Translations under genes and position numbers: made by a program | From: Atherinomorus stipes | Taxonomy: Eukaryota; Chordata; Actinopteri; Atheriniformes; Atherinidae | Assembly: GCA_023101725.1 (NCBI GenBank) | Contig: JALJCO010010476.1 | Coordinates: forward strand, 1,240,001 to 1,304,000 | Reading direction: 5' to 3' | DNA: 64,000 nucleotides | Notes under the pieces: model-generated | What the model was told of the DNA's origin: nothing | Database searches by the model: none | The model's input: only the letters and a program-made list of their open reading frames with translations | In this document: piece after piece, positions 1 to 11,444 of the stretch | Layout of the letters: each line of letters starts with the position of its first letter | How positions within the stretch are numbered: position 1 is the first letter of the stretch

Positions 1-652
1 CCCACTTCAATTTATCTGCAACCTGTCTGCATCATGACCTTGTGCTTTCTAACCTGACACAAACACGTTTGTTCCCACCAACTTTTGTTAGAACATAACA
101 ACCTTCCATTACTTTGATGTCTGTTTTGCATTTAATTGTGTTTCGATGGTGTGTTTGAAGTGAAGACTGAAACTGACTTAAGGCCACAGGGTCAACTGGT
201 AACTGAGCTTTAATAATTAATGTACATCAGTCATTTCAACTTTATAGTCTCTGACCTCAGAACGCTTCTTAGTGCTTAAATGAGGCAAGAAATGGGTTGT
301 GACAGATTGTAGCCTAATTGCCGCTAAGTCTCCAAGAAATCCAGTGGAATCACTGCAATGCAAACTACTGTAATTGCAGAGAATTGAGCATTTATAATAA
401 AGATCAGCTCTACGCAGTGAAATGGCCTTTGTATCCATCAGGGACCTGGACCTCTCTTCAGAATCATTCCATATTTCACTTTAGATTATTGAGGATGCAA
501 TATGTCATTTTGCAAGCTACAAGCTTGCTGAAAGACAACACAAGAAGAGAAAGAGAGAATTGTGTAAAGTTTTTTTTTTTTTTTTTATAGAAAATAGTCG
601 TCTCTTCAAACGGCCAGGGATGTTGAATGTTTTTTCAAGCAAAAATCTCTTT
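1..652. other. Intergenic DNA, nothing recognised
   Basis: No open frame with splice signals or known motif is visible. A T-run occurs near 570-586. The short frames here look like chance frames in AT-rich DNA. Confidence 0.6.
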
Positions 653-660
653 GACCAGAT

Positions 661-1330
661 TAAAAATGCACCGGTCCAGTTATTTCCGATCCAATCCGAT
701 ACCTGGGCTGAGCGTATCGGCCGATACCTGATGCCAAACCAATACTACTGTTGAATGACTGAACTGTGTATACCTTGTCATGTGATGAAGGCATCGAGCT
801 TGACATCAACATTTAGCCTTTTTTAAAATTAAGACAGATACAAATTCGGGGTGTGGAAAAAATATCAATACACTGAAATATCGTGATATTTTCATATCCC
901 GCTTTCATTTTGATATTTAAAAACACGATATTGATCTATTTTACCAACAAAATCTCGCAAGATTTCATCGTTCTCTTACAAAATCTTGCGAGATTTCACG
1001 AAAACCTATAAGATTTCGCGACAGAATGACAAAATTTCACAAGATTTTGTTGGTAAAATAGATCGATACCATGTTTTTCAAAAATCGATATATCGGCATA
1101 TAAAAATATTGCGATATTTCAGTGTATCGATATTTTTCCACCCCTACTATAAATCTACTTAATATTATTTATTAACAAATAACAAAGTGTACATTTATTA
1201 TGGTATTAATAAAAACAGAAATGACTGGATTGGAACGCTGGATTGGCCACATTCATGCGATATCCGATCCAGCTAATTTGTAAGTATCGGAGCTGATAAA
1301 TGATCCAGGTATCGGATCGGTGCATCTCTA
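661..1330. mobile_element. Nonautonomous hAT element, 670 bp, with 8-bp target duplication
   Basis: The 8-bp direct repeat GACCAGAT occurs at 653-660 and again at 1331-1338, immediately outside the termini. The left end reads TAAAAATGCACCGG and the right end, reversed, reads TAGAGATGCACCGATCC, a terminal motif typical of hAT elements in fish. There is no transposase. The subterminal regions carry repeated TATCGG/CCGATAC motifs, as expected for transposase-binding repeats. A second MITE sits inside at 846-1146. Confidence 0.85.
846..1146. mobile_element. Palindromic hAT-like MITE nested in the 661-1330 element
   Basis: About 110-bp arms (roughly 848-960 and 1036-1146) are inverted copies. Both begin GGGGTG(T)GGAAAAATATC and both contain ACACTGAAATATCG. 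Ends of the TAGGGGTG type are common in hAT MITEs. The outside flanks ATACAAAT and CTATAAAT match at 6 of 8 bases, a plausible decayed 8-bp duplication. The arms would fold into a long hairpin if transcribed. Confidence 0.75.
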
Positions 1331-1338
1331 GACCAGAT

Positions 1339-2377
1339 GAGGTATTATATGAACATTACAATATCCAGATTCACCCATTACTTTTAGTGTATATAATTTT
1401 ATACCTTTGATCAATCTATATATGCACGCACCAATGAAAACATTAGAGACAATGTGGGGTTCAGCATCTTATTCAAGGATACCTAAACATGAGGGATGAA
1501 GAGGCTGGGCATCAAACCACCAACCCTCTGAATAACAGGCAACCATTCTGCCAATCAGAAGAACGGCTATCTGTGACTGAAGTCATAGAGGAGCATAAGA
1601 AAAAAAAATCCTCCTCTCTTCCATCACTTGATATGTGAGAATCACATTTTCCAAGCTAATGGAAGGAGGAACAATAACAATGACTGGAAATGGGCGTGCA
1701 AGCTTGTAAGTACTGCTTTAAGAAAATCCTGGAAAACTTTGAAAACATGATGTTTCTAGGATCGGTGCTGAGAGCCAACATCACTAAATAACTCAATTTA
1801 ATTCAACCCTTATCTGTGTACACAATGGTCACAAAGATGAAGTAGAGTTACAGATTTAATGGACAACTTCCTCTCATGTGTAAGACTGAGAGAATAAGTT
1901 GCTTCAACTTTATCAGATCTGCATACAGAGTGATAACAGTTCAATGCATGTGGGCTCCTGAGGGACTAACACACTAATAGCTTTTAAGTGCACACGGCTC
2001 GTGCTTGTACAGTAGCTGCCTCAAACCAACACAATCAGGACTCACTCATACAGGGCGTTGGCAAAATAGCTGATGATGAGTGGCCTCTTACATAGTTCTG
2101 TGGGATCAATTCATGTTTTTACATACTGTACAAGAAGCTGGCCCACACTTCTCCACGTTCCAGATAGAATACAAACAGGACACTCTGATGTCTAATTGAC
2201 AGCAATCTAATAATGATGTTGACAGTCAGGCCAGCAGGAAGTCATCTAAGATGGAGTGTGGGTTAATAATTGCTGCCATGCCCATTAATTTCTATAAAGC
2301 AATAGAAACCACATTTTGCTGTTTTTGCCCAAATCTGCCCAAATCAACAACAATTATTTATATGTATGTGTGTGCAT
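1339..2377. other. Intergenic DNA, nothing recognised
   Basis: No supported gene, repeat or RNA is seen in this stretch. Confidence 0.5.
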
Positions 2378-2432
2378 ATTAATAAAAACAGGAATGACTG
2401 GATTGGAACGCTGGATTGGCCACATTCATGTG

Positions 2433-2435
<3 letters not shown>
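2378..2435. repeat. Truncated second copy of the 661-1330 hAT 3' region
   Basis: About 58 bases match 1206-1263 almost exactly, including TGGATTGGAACGCTGG and GGCCACATTCATG. The copy breaks off into a TA/TG array where the first copy continues to its terminus. It is therefore a second, truncated copy or a short local duplication. Confidence 0.75.

Positions 2436-2480
<45 letters not shown>
2433..2480. repeat. (TA)n(TG)n microsatellite
   Basis: A run of TA units passes directly into about 15 TG units. Confidence 0.95.
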
Positions 2481-2564
2481 TCCCCCATCACTGGTATAAA
2501 ATACAACATTTAATATGATGACATCATAAAAGAAAAGGTGAACCACCTCAAACACAATTACATG

Positions 2565-2803
<239 letters not shown>

Positions 2804-2894
2804 ATAACAAAAAGATAAAATAACAAAAGAAACTTTTCCTTATAAAATTCAACACTTTTGGACAAAAGCGTCCGGAAAACTGATCTCAACTCAC

Positions 2895-3162
2895 CATCAG
2901 TCAGTTGTCCATCCTCCACAGGTGAACTCTTTTCGACAAAATAATGAGGAGCAGCTATAGTTTGGAGAAAAATGTTGTTTAGGTAAATGCCTTTACTCCA
3001 CTCAAGATATTCGAAGCTTCTCGCTCCGTAGAGCTGCTCATTTCCACGATTTCCAAATGGAAAACCCTGAGAGAAAGAAACTGCGTCCGCCCCTCCGAGT
3101 GACAGAGCACCGAACTGCTGCGCTTCCGGCTCTTCCTGGGTACCAAATGAGGGACGAAGCAC
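2895..3162 (-). CDS. Possible first exon of an unrecognised minus-strand gene
   Basis: Reading right to left, an ATG at 3160-3162 opens about 89 codons of balanced composition (Gly, Phe, Ser, Glu rich, for example [13 protein letters not shown]). They run to a good donor, CTGATG|GTGAGT, at 2895/2894. Beyond the donor the frame runs into the simple-sequence array, so any continuation must be spliced. I do not recognise the protein. No second exon is identifiable in the 2.9 kb to the left edge. It may be a real exon, a retroelement leader, or chance. It lies 1.1 kb upstream of slc38a11 in divergent orientation. Confidence 0.22.
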
Positions 3163-4291
3163 CCTAGAACATTTTTGAGATAGCTGGTATTACGGTTTTT
3201 GCAACTATTTGTCTGAAATAAGATGTTGCTTTCGTGTGTCGGAATCTAAAAGTTTACGACTACAAAGAGAGTCATTTGTTTTCTTAAACTCTCTCTTTCT
3301 CTCTCGCCCTCTCTCTTCTCTCTGTTATTCTCTTTCTATCTATATGTCTGTGTTTAGGATAGTTTCTGATTTTGCTCATTTGTGTGAGTGAAAATTTTTG
3401 TGAATTGTCGTTCCTCCTTAGTACCAAATTCAATTTAGTAGTGATAATTCCTTAAAGTTGGGTGGAAAAGTGAACTGTGAACTAGAGCTATAAGTTTGGT
3501 TCCCCCTAGTGGACAGAGGTTGTACCGCATGAAAACTAAATAGTATCATTTTCATTAGTGGTAAAAAGTATGGGCTATATTATATTATATTATGTTATAT
3601 TATATTATATTATATTATATTATATTATATTATATTATATTATATTATATTATATTATATTCAGTACTTTTGTCAGCGTTTGCTGTTTTAAAAGTACCAA
3701 ATAAAGTCCGCTAAAGAATAACAATTTGTTTTAGAAATGTGGCATCTTTGTTGTCAGGTACAGTAATAAACGGAATGTTTGCAGCTTACCACTTTGTGAG
3801 ACAAATAAACTAAATTGCTCTGTCTTTTTGTTCTTGTTAATTATTTCTTTTGTTTCCGACCCTGAACAAAGAGGTTTTATTAATCAGCTTTGCAGCTTAG
3901 TCCTGCAATAAATCCTTTAATTCCATATTTCAGTCAGCCACTTCATATATACTCTGGGTGTTGAAGAGAAATTTGTTTCTCACGTTGAAGATCTGTCTCG
4001 GTCCAAATTTATAGGCTGCAAAAAGTTTTTGGGGGGAGAAAAAGTCCGTATTCTCGTTGCTTACAATGCACAGAGGTTTCATTTAGTTTAGGCTTACAAT
4101 TGAGCAAGAGGCGGGGTTCTGTAGAGATTTTCATTTTCTTTGCTTTCCTCCTCCTCCCCCTCTCTCTCTTTTGTAAACTAAGTTGACTAAATCAAGGCTG
4201 AAACATTTTTTAAACCTTAGAGCTGTCACAGAACAGAAATGTGGTGAGAAAACATAAAGGGACAAAGAATCGGACTAACAGGTGCTTCAAG
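3163..4291 (+). promoter_or_regulatory. Upstream region of slc38a11
   Basis: This is the gap before the slc38a11 start codon. It holds a CT-rich stretch (3290-3340), a pentanucleotide array (3576-3661) and a CT-rich patch near 4147-4170. The transcription start and 5' UTR must lie here, close to 4200-4291, but no TATA box or CpG island is clear. Confidence 0.4.
3576..3661. repeat. (TATAT)n pentanucleotide array
   Basis: About 17 copies of a TATAT-type 5-mer with a single TATGT interruption. Confidence 0.95.
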
Positions 4292-7200
4292 ATGGCTCAG
4301 CAGGTTAGTGTGATCTTTTTAGCACGCGAGCAACAGTAAAAACTTTTTTAAATTCCTTTGCACTGTTTCTTCTTTTTCAGCTTCACAGCGAAGAAGGAGC
4401 GGCATTAATTCATCCGCAAAAAGCTGCACGACAGTCCAGAAGTTCAATGATATCTGCGTCTTTTAACTTTATCAACTCCATAATAGGATCTGGAATAATA
4501 GGTAGGCGCTGAATATTAATTTTATCATGGCAGCTGTCCGTATAGGCAAAAGAAGCTGTAACATGATTTGCCATTATTGATTCAAGCGCTTAATTCTGAG
4601 ATGATTCAGCGACAAGGAGAAGCTTTCATTCAAGCTGCAAATTCATCATATGACTAGCGCCTGTTGCCCCCCTCAGCTTCAAATGGTTAACCCCTTAAAT
4701 GCAAAAAATTTCGACACGACTGACAGTACTTGATATTCGGATGTTCTTGTAACGTTTTAATGTTCGCCTCAGTTGAACATCTCGACAAAACGTTGCATAA
4801 AAAAAACAAAACAAAAAAACCCCAAAACAAAACATCAACAACAAAAAAACTAGCATTAGCTACATTAAGCAGACCATGCTTATTTTACACCTTTTGAAGT
4901 GATTCTGGTTTGTCCGGATGATCGTTTTGCAATTCATTAAACAACTTAAGCATTTGCCTTTTTTAAACCAGGTCTACCATATGCATTGAACCAGGCGGGG
5001 CTCCCTTTTGGCCTTCTCCTTTTGATTGTGGTTGCATTCATCACAGGTTGGTTTTTAAGAATGTGTGTATAAATATGTAAATGTATTGTATAATTTAAAC
5101 TCATTGACACAACATACAAAAAACTAACTTATCAAAAAATGCATGATTTTTATTGGCAGACTATTCAATTGTTCTACTCATAAGAGGAGGAAACCTATCA
5201 GGGTCAAACAGTTATCAGTCTCTTGTACAAAGCACATTTGGTTTCCCTGGATTTGTGATTTTATCTGCTCTCCAGTTCCTTTATCCTTTCATCGGTAAGT
5301 TGTCACACAACCGTAACTTAATGTTCGGTATTAAATCAACCTGTTTTGCTTTTCTGTCTAATTTCCTGTGTGGTCTAAAAAGTAATTGTTCAGCTTCTTA
5401 TCCTGTCACTGCTGCCCAGTTGAAACAACACTGCAGATTCATTTTAATAAGAAAATGCTGATTGGATTCATTCTTCTTCAGCCATGATAAGCTACAACAT
5501 CACAACTGGTGACACACTGACCAAAGTCTTCCAAAGAATACCAGGAGGTATGAGTAGAAACGTGTCCATTTGAAGAAGTTGAGCTGCAAAGTGAAATAAT
5601 AAAAAAAAATTCCTGTGTCGTATATCTGCTTGTATTTCATTTGCAGTTGGGCCGGATCACATACTTGCAGAGCGACACTTTGTGATCTTGCTATCTACCT
5701 TTTTCTTCACACTGCCGCTCTCACTTTACCGAAACATAGAGAAACTTGGGAAGGTAAGACAGATTATTTCAAAGCTGTCACCATAATTAAGCTATTATAA
5801 TACCGCTATAAAACATCCACATGTTTCAACAGGTGTCCTTCCTGTCGATGGCCCTGACACTCACCATCCTCATCACTGTAATCATCAGAGCAGCTACCCT
5901 TGGACCTCACATGTATGAATGAATATTCCATATTTTATTAGTGTATTTCCTGTGTATTAACCACTGGATTCCTTTTTTATTTTAATGAAAACTCATTTAC
6001 ACAGATGTTTTTATGCTTTCCTTGATGACTGAATGTCATCCTCTAGTGTCCCTACAGAGAATGCATGGGCATTTGCAAAGTGGAATGCCATCCAGGCAGT
6101 TAGTGTCATGTCTTTTGGTGAGTTTTTCTTTTACTACATTTTAATGACTGGTCTGAAATAGCTTTAATAGTGAATGGATGTTAGAAATGAATAGAAACAT
6201 TATAAATAATCTGAACAGAGAGAGTACTGTCAGATTACATTCTGCACATATTAGAGCTGTATAAATCACAGGAAGAGTCCATTCTTCACATAACTCAAAT
6301 GATCTCAAACTGGCTTCTGAAACATGACAATAAGGTCAGTGTAGTCCAGTGCCTCCATAGCCATAGTCACCAGATTTCAGTCTGATAGCTAAGCTTTGGG
6401 ACGTGGCGGAATCGGAGAATACCTCTTTTTTGACTCATATTACGAGTGGTTGACTGTTTGAAATTGAATCTGTTTCCATTAGTCCCAAAGTATGAAACAA
6501 AGATCTTTCAGTGCATCTTTTTCTTTTCTTTATGTGAATTGAAGTGTGATAATCTGGATGTTTGTCTCTTTAGCCTTTATATGCCACCACAACAGCTTTC
6601 TGATCTATGGCTCTCTGAAGCAGCCCACGCTAGCCAACTGGTCTATGGTCACACACATCTCTGTCGGCTCAGCCCTGATAATCAGTGCTGCGTTCGCTGT
6701 TGCTGGATATGCAACCTTCACTGGCTACACACAAGGTATCAGCCACAATTTGTTATAGCATTGCAGCTGATAATGACTTAGTTTCTTTGTATTTATCTGA
6801 GCGACTTTTGCATTTCAGGAGACATATTTGAGAACTACTGCAGAAATGATAACCTTGCAACATTTGGGCGCTTCTGTTTTGGCTTCAGCATAATAACCAC
6901 ATTTCCACTGGAGTGTTTTGTTACACGAGAGGTTAGTAAGACTTTTGGGCAGGCAAACCTAAGAATTCAACAGCTGAATGTTTACATATGTGGATGGAGT
7001 CTGCGGCTTTGAGTGAGGGATGTATATTGATGTAATATGAAGAAGAAAAACAAATGTTTCTACTCAGTTGAAGCTGATCCAGTTTTCAATCTTTGTTTTT
7101 ATCTGTTATCCGCTTCCAGCATTTAAATGCAGTGGTAATTATAGTTTTCTAAAGTTGCAGAAAATGAATACATTCAAAAACATTTCTTTTCTTGTCTCTT

Positions 7201-7681
7201 CGTTAGGTGGTATCAAATGCTTTTTACAGACGTGGTCTTTCAAAAGCTGAACATGCTGCCATCACCGTACTCATAATTGCAGTCTGCACATCACTATCTT
7301 TGGCTTACGACTGCTTGGGAGTTGTTTTGGAACTGAATGTAAGTCACACCGGTTCAAACAGTCTCTCTGTGCTTAAGCTGATTTCGGCATAAGCTAAGTC
7401 AATCTTTGAGTTAAATTATTATTATTTCTTCTGACATCCAGGGTGCTCTGAGCGCCGTCCCTTTGATCTTCATCCTCCCATCTGCCTGCTTCCTCAAGCT
7501 CTCCCCTGGCCGCTGGTTCCAGGGTGAAAACCTGATTCCAGCCATGCTGATTTTAATTGGCATATTTGTGATGATCACCGGTCTGACCATGACAGGCCTC
7601 TACCCTCAAGACTGCTCGCACGGTGTGGAGATGTTCTACTGTGCAGATGCCAACATCTCCGGTACTGTGCCACCGGGATGA
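4292..7681 (+). CDS. slc38a11: Sodium-coupled neutral amino acid transporter 11 (putative)
   Basis: This is a membrane carrier of the SLC38 / amino acid-polyamine family, thought to move neutral amino acids with sodium; its substrate is poorly defined in any species. Twelve coding exons with GT/AG borders join without a frame break: 4292-4303, 4381-4501, 4972-5046, 5160-5294, 5482-5547, 5647-5753, 5833-5912, 6047-6117, 6574-6735, 6819-6931, 7207-7338, 7442-7681. Total 1314 nt, 437 residues, close to the human length. Residues 32-48 carry the family's first-helix motif (NSIIGSGIIGLPYA). Later matches to the human protein include YQSLVQSTFGFPG, QFLYPFI, CHHNSFL, TFTG and CFVTREV. About eleven hydrophobic segments are visible. 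The start codon follows a short leader, and the first exon encodes only MAQQ. The C-terminus ends soon after a QDCSHG..MFYC motif shared with human. No defect is seen. Confidence 0.97.
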
Positions 7682-7991
7682 AGGACTCATGCTTCACATA
7701 TTTAAATGCTATAAACTTACACCTCATGGCAACACTTGTGTACATAAACACAGCCATTCCCAGGTGCTTCAGGTTCTGTTGGAACACTGGCTTATTTACT
7801 TCAGTTTTATTTCAGACAACCGTATGCTTTCAGCTGTGATGTAACAGTTTTGTGATCAGATTTTTCCTAAATAACAAAATAGTTTTGACTTTAATGAGCT
7901 TCAAGAGTTTTAGCTCGGCAAAGTCTCAGAAGATGAATTGCAAAGGTGACCGCGAGACCAGTGGTCCATCATAAAAGCCTGATCACTTTTA

Positions 7992-8033
<42 letters not shown>

Positions 8034-8418
8034 CAGTATTTCGAGAGAGGTAGATGTTGGGGAGCAGCTTATTATCATCCAAGCTTTGGACTAGGTTGTT
8101 CATCTAGCACATATGGGTGTAATATTCAGGTGTTCACATGCTTTTGGTCATGTATTTTACAAGGAAATGTTCTATTTCCTGTTTTACTTTTGAATTAAAG
8201 TGTGCTTTTTTATTGTTTGATACACAACATATCAAGTAAAAAGGGGATCGTTCCCCCTGCTAGATTACTTTTTAAAATTTGAACAACATAGGGTTTCAAT
8301 AGCAGTTGTTTATTATAAACAATGAAACATTAAAAAGAAAAAAAAGTGTGCTGGCCAAAGAAGTGAAATTATTCTGAGGTATTTTAGAGATTAGGTGAAA
8401 TGTGTTTTCATGAGTATA
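7682..8418 (+). other. slc38a11 3' untranslated region and flank
   Basis: The non-coding sequence after the stop contains an AT dinucleotide array (7996-8031) and a weak ATTAAA signal at 8194-8199. A transposon begins at 8419. A canonical AATAAA lies beyond it at 13853-13858. The insertion therefore either marks the end of the gene or splits an originally longer 3' UTR. Confidence 0.6.
8194..8199 (+). promoter_or_regulatory. Candidate poly(A) signal ATTAAA for slc38a11
   Basis: ATTAAA lies 513 bases after the stop and is followed by a TG/T-rich stretch (GTGTGCTTTTTTATTGTTTG), a reasonable downstream element. It is the only hexamer of this type seen between the stop and the transposon with such a context. 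Confidence 0.45.
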
Positions 8419-8745
8419 CAGGGAGTGCAGAATTATTAGGCAAATGAGTATTTTTTACCACATCATCCTCTTTATGCATGTTGTCTTACTCCAAGCTGTA
8501 TAGGCCCAAAGCCTACTACCAATTAAGCATATCAGGTGATGTGCATCTCTGTAATAAGAAGAGGTGTGGTCTGATGACATCAACACCCTATATCAGGTTT
8601 ATTAGGCAAGCAGAATTATTAGGCAACTTAACAAAAAACAAATATATACCCATTTCAATTATTTATTTTCACTGGGGAAACCAATATAACGGCTTAACAT
8701 TCACAAATATACATTTCTGACATTCAAAAACAAAACACAAACAAG

Positions 8746-9758
8746 TCAGTGACCAATATAGCCACCTTTCTTTGCAAGGACACTCAAAAACCTGCCATCC
8801 ATGGATCCTGTCAGTGTTTTGATCTGTTCACCATCAGCATTGCGTGCAGCAGCAACCACAGCCTCCCAGTTCAGAGAGGTGTACTGTTTTCCCTCCTTGG
8901 ATATCTCACATTTGATGAGGGACCACAGGTTCTCTATGGGGTTCAGATCAGGTGAACAAGGAGGCCATGCCATTAGTTTTTCTTCTTTTAGACCCTTTCT
9001 TGCCAGCCACGCTGTGGAGTACTTGGATGCGTGTGATGGAGCATTGTCCTGCATGAAAATCATGTTTTTCTTGAAGGATGCAGACTTCTTCCTGTACCAC
9101 TGCTTGAAGAAGGTGTCTTCCAGAAATTGGCAGTAGGACTGGGAGTTGAGCTTGACTCCATCGTCAACCCAAAAGGCCCCACAAGCTCATCTTTGATGAT
9201 ACCAGCCCATACCAGTACCCTACCTCCACCTTGCTGGTGTCTGAGTTGGGCTGGAGCTCTCTGCCCTTTACCGATCCACCCACAGGCCCATCCATCTGGC
9301 CCATCAAGAATCACTCTCATTTCATTAGTCCGTAAAACCTTAGAAAAATCAGTCTTGAGATATTTCTTGGCCCAGTCTTGACGTTTCAGCTTGTGTGTCT
9401 TGTTCAGTGGTGGTGGTTTTTCAGCCTTTCTTACCTTGGCCATGTCTCTGAGTATTGCACACCTTGTGCTTTTGGACACTCCAGTGATGTTGCAGCTCTG
9501 AAATATGGCAAAACTGCTGGCAAGTGGCATCTTGGCAGCTGCACGCTTGACTTTTCTTAGTTCATGGGCAGTTATTTTGCGCCTTGGTTTTTCCACACGT
9601 TTCTTGCGACCCTGTTGACTATTTTGAATGAAACGCTTGATTGTTCGATGATCACGCTTCAGAAGCTTGGCAATTTTAAGAGTGCTGCATCTCTCTGCAA
9701 GATATCTCACTATTTTTTTTTACTTTTGGGAGCCTGTCAAGTCCCTCTTCTGATCCAT
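8746..9758 (-). pseudogene. Decayed Tc1/mariner transposase
   Basis: The frame starts near 9758 and breaks in an A-run after about 12 codons. It resumes at 9710 with a helix-turn-helix part (AERCSTLKIAKLLKRDHRTI), breaks again near 9130-9160, and finishes at 8746. Of the DDE/D triad, the first acidic position is changed: TNE replaces the usual TDE before the LDGPDGW motif near 9320. The second (QDNAPSH, near 9050) and third ([10 protein letters not shown], near 8940) remain. At least two frameshifts plus the D-to-N change make it inactive. Confidence 0.92.
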
Positions 9759-9819
9759 TTTGCCAAAGGAAAGGAAGTTGCCTAATAATTCTGTTTGCCT
9801 AATACACCTGATATACACT

Positions 9820-10264
9820 CACAGAAATATTTAACCCTATTTTTTAAGATTTATGTAATTTTATTACATGACAAATTTCCATTTACTTTTTTTAGATAAT
9901 TTGACACAAACCTACCAAATAAACCTTACACGACACATATTCATAAATGTAATGAAGCCTATTTATTTGAATTGCATAATCCTCAGGTTATCCATATATA
10001 TTATGCAATTCAAACAATATACTTTATGTATTTAAAGTAAATACTCTCATCATCATTCATTTGATTTAACTATTCTTTATTAATACTAAATGCATAAACC
10101 TAAGGATTATGTATTTTAAATAAATAGACTTTATTACACAAATGAATGCGTATTGAGTAAGGTTTATTTGGTAGATTTGTGCTAAAATTATCTAAAAAAA
10201 GTAAATGGAAATTTGTCATGTAATAAAATTACATAAATCTTAAAGATAGAGTTAAACATTTCTC
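9820..10264. repeat. Long inverted repeat at the left end of the nested element
   Basis: Two arms of about 160 bp (9823-9985 and 10105-10262) are inverted copies at roughly 85-90 percent by eye. They share the motif TTTATGTAATTTTATTACAT and then CATTTACTTTTTTTAGATAA. The spacer is about 120 bp and AT-rich. It could be an older MITE absorbed at the end of the element or an extended subterminal structure. Confidence 0.8.
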
Positions 10265-10959
10265 CAGAACATTGAAAGATTTCAAAGGTCAGGTACCCGG
10301 ATTAACAGTTTCATCAAATAAATGTATCAATCTTAACACCACAAGTGAGATTGATGCGGCACAGATTTAAATGCAATTAAAAAAATGTTGTAAATTCTGT
10401 AGTTCAAGACAGGTTAGCATATTTTTTTTAACAGTTTCTTCTCTGACAGTTGAAACAAATGACCTCCTAAAACCTGACTTTGTGGAATTAGTTTGTACAT
10501 GTTTACAGCATTACCTTATAAAAGGATGTCAGTGAATAAAAAGTTTAGGGAGTGTGCAAAAAAGGAAAACTTAACAGGAAAATTTAACATTTTTACATTC
10601 AGGAATTTCTTACATAATGACACCAAATAAGTCCTGATAACTGTACTTTTTTCCAAAATTAATATACCCATTGAGCTATTGACATTGCAATGTTATTTTG
10701 ATGACAACATCACAGAAATGCATATAACAGGTTTTTTTAACAGAACATTTGGATTCAACCAGTCAGTTCGTGAAAGCAGCCGAGGCCATGCAGTCCCACA
10801 GCAGGGACAACGGCTGTCAGACGTCTCCGTCTGGGTTTTGTGCGTTTCTCCAGTCTTTGCGTTTTTTTTGCTCGGCCACCAAAAGACAAAATCCATCAAG
10901 CAGAATGTGGTTCTTAACAGTTCATCCGCCTGAACAGTTCAGCTGTAACATATGAGCAA

Positions 10960-11230
10960 ACTGAAGCATCTTGATCTTTGGGTGCAGCTCCTCAACATCC
11001 AAGATCATCGGCACTTTCTTGAGGAACTTAAATGCGACTCAAGTTTCTTTTCACAGTCCACAAACTGAGCGCAGATCAGTTCTAAAAGTCTGGCATGTGC
11101 AAAGGAAATACGTCTGAGGCTGTGCTGGAGGTCCTCTACCTTCATCACCACTCTGATATCCATCGGCTCTTCTTCATCGACACCACTGCATGAATCACAT
11201 GAAGCCCCTGGAGGTCTGTCTGGTCCTCAG
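10960..11230 (-). pseudogene. Coding-like remnant inside the nested element
   Basis: The minus strand reads about 70 codons of protein-like composition, including EEEPMDIRVVMKVEDL and HARLLELICAQFVDCEKKL, from about 11230 to a stop near 11000. A shifted frame then continues with VPMILDVEELHPKIKMLQFA. The switch suggests a single frameshift in a once longer protein. A good donor (CATG|GTCAGT) and an acceptor (AACTCCAG|AATG) lie just upstream at about 11330 and 11250. I do not recognise the family. Confidence 0.35.
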
Positions 11231-11444
11231 CTTCCTCGCTGTTGACATTCTGGAGTTGAGAAACAAACGGTCTGTTGCACCACAAAAACACGAGTCTGAA
11301 GATTAAGTGTAGAGTAAAATGTGAATACTGACCATGTACTTGAAGAAGTGTTGTCGTTTCAGACTTGAGGACAGTCCCTCTTCACTTAGGTGTCTTCACT
11401 CTACAAACAAGAGCATATGAAATCAGTGGCTGTTTTTCAGGACT

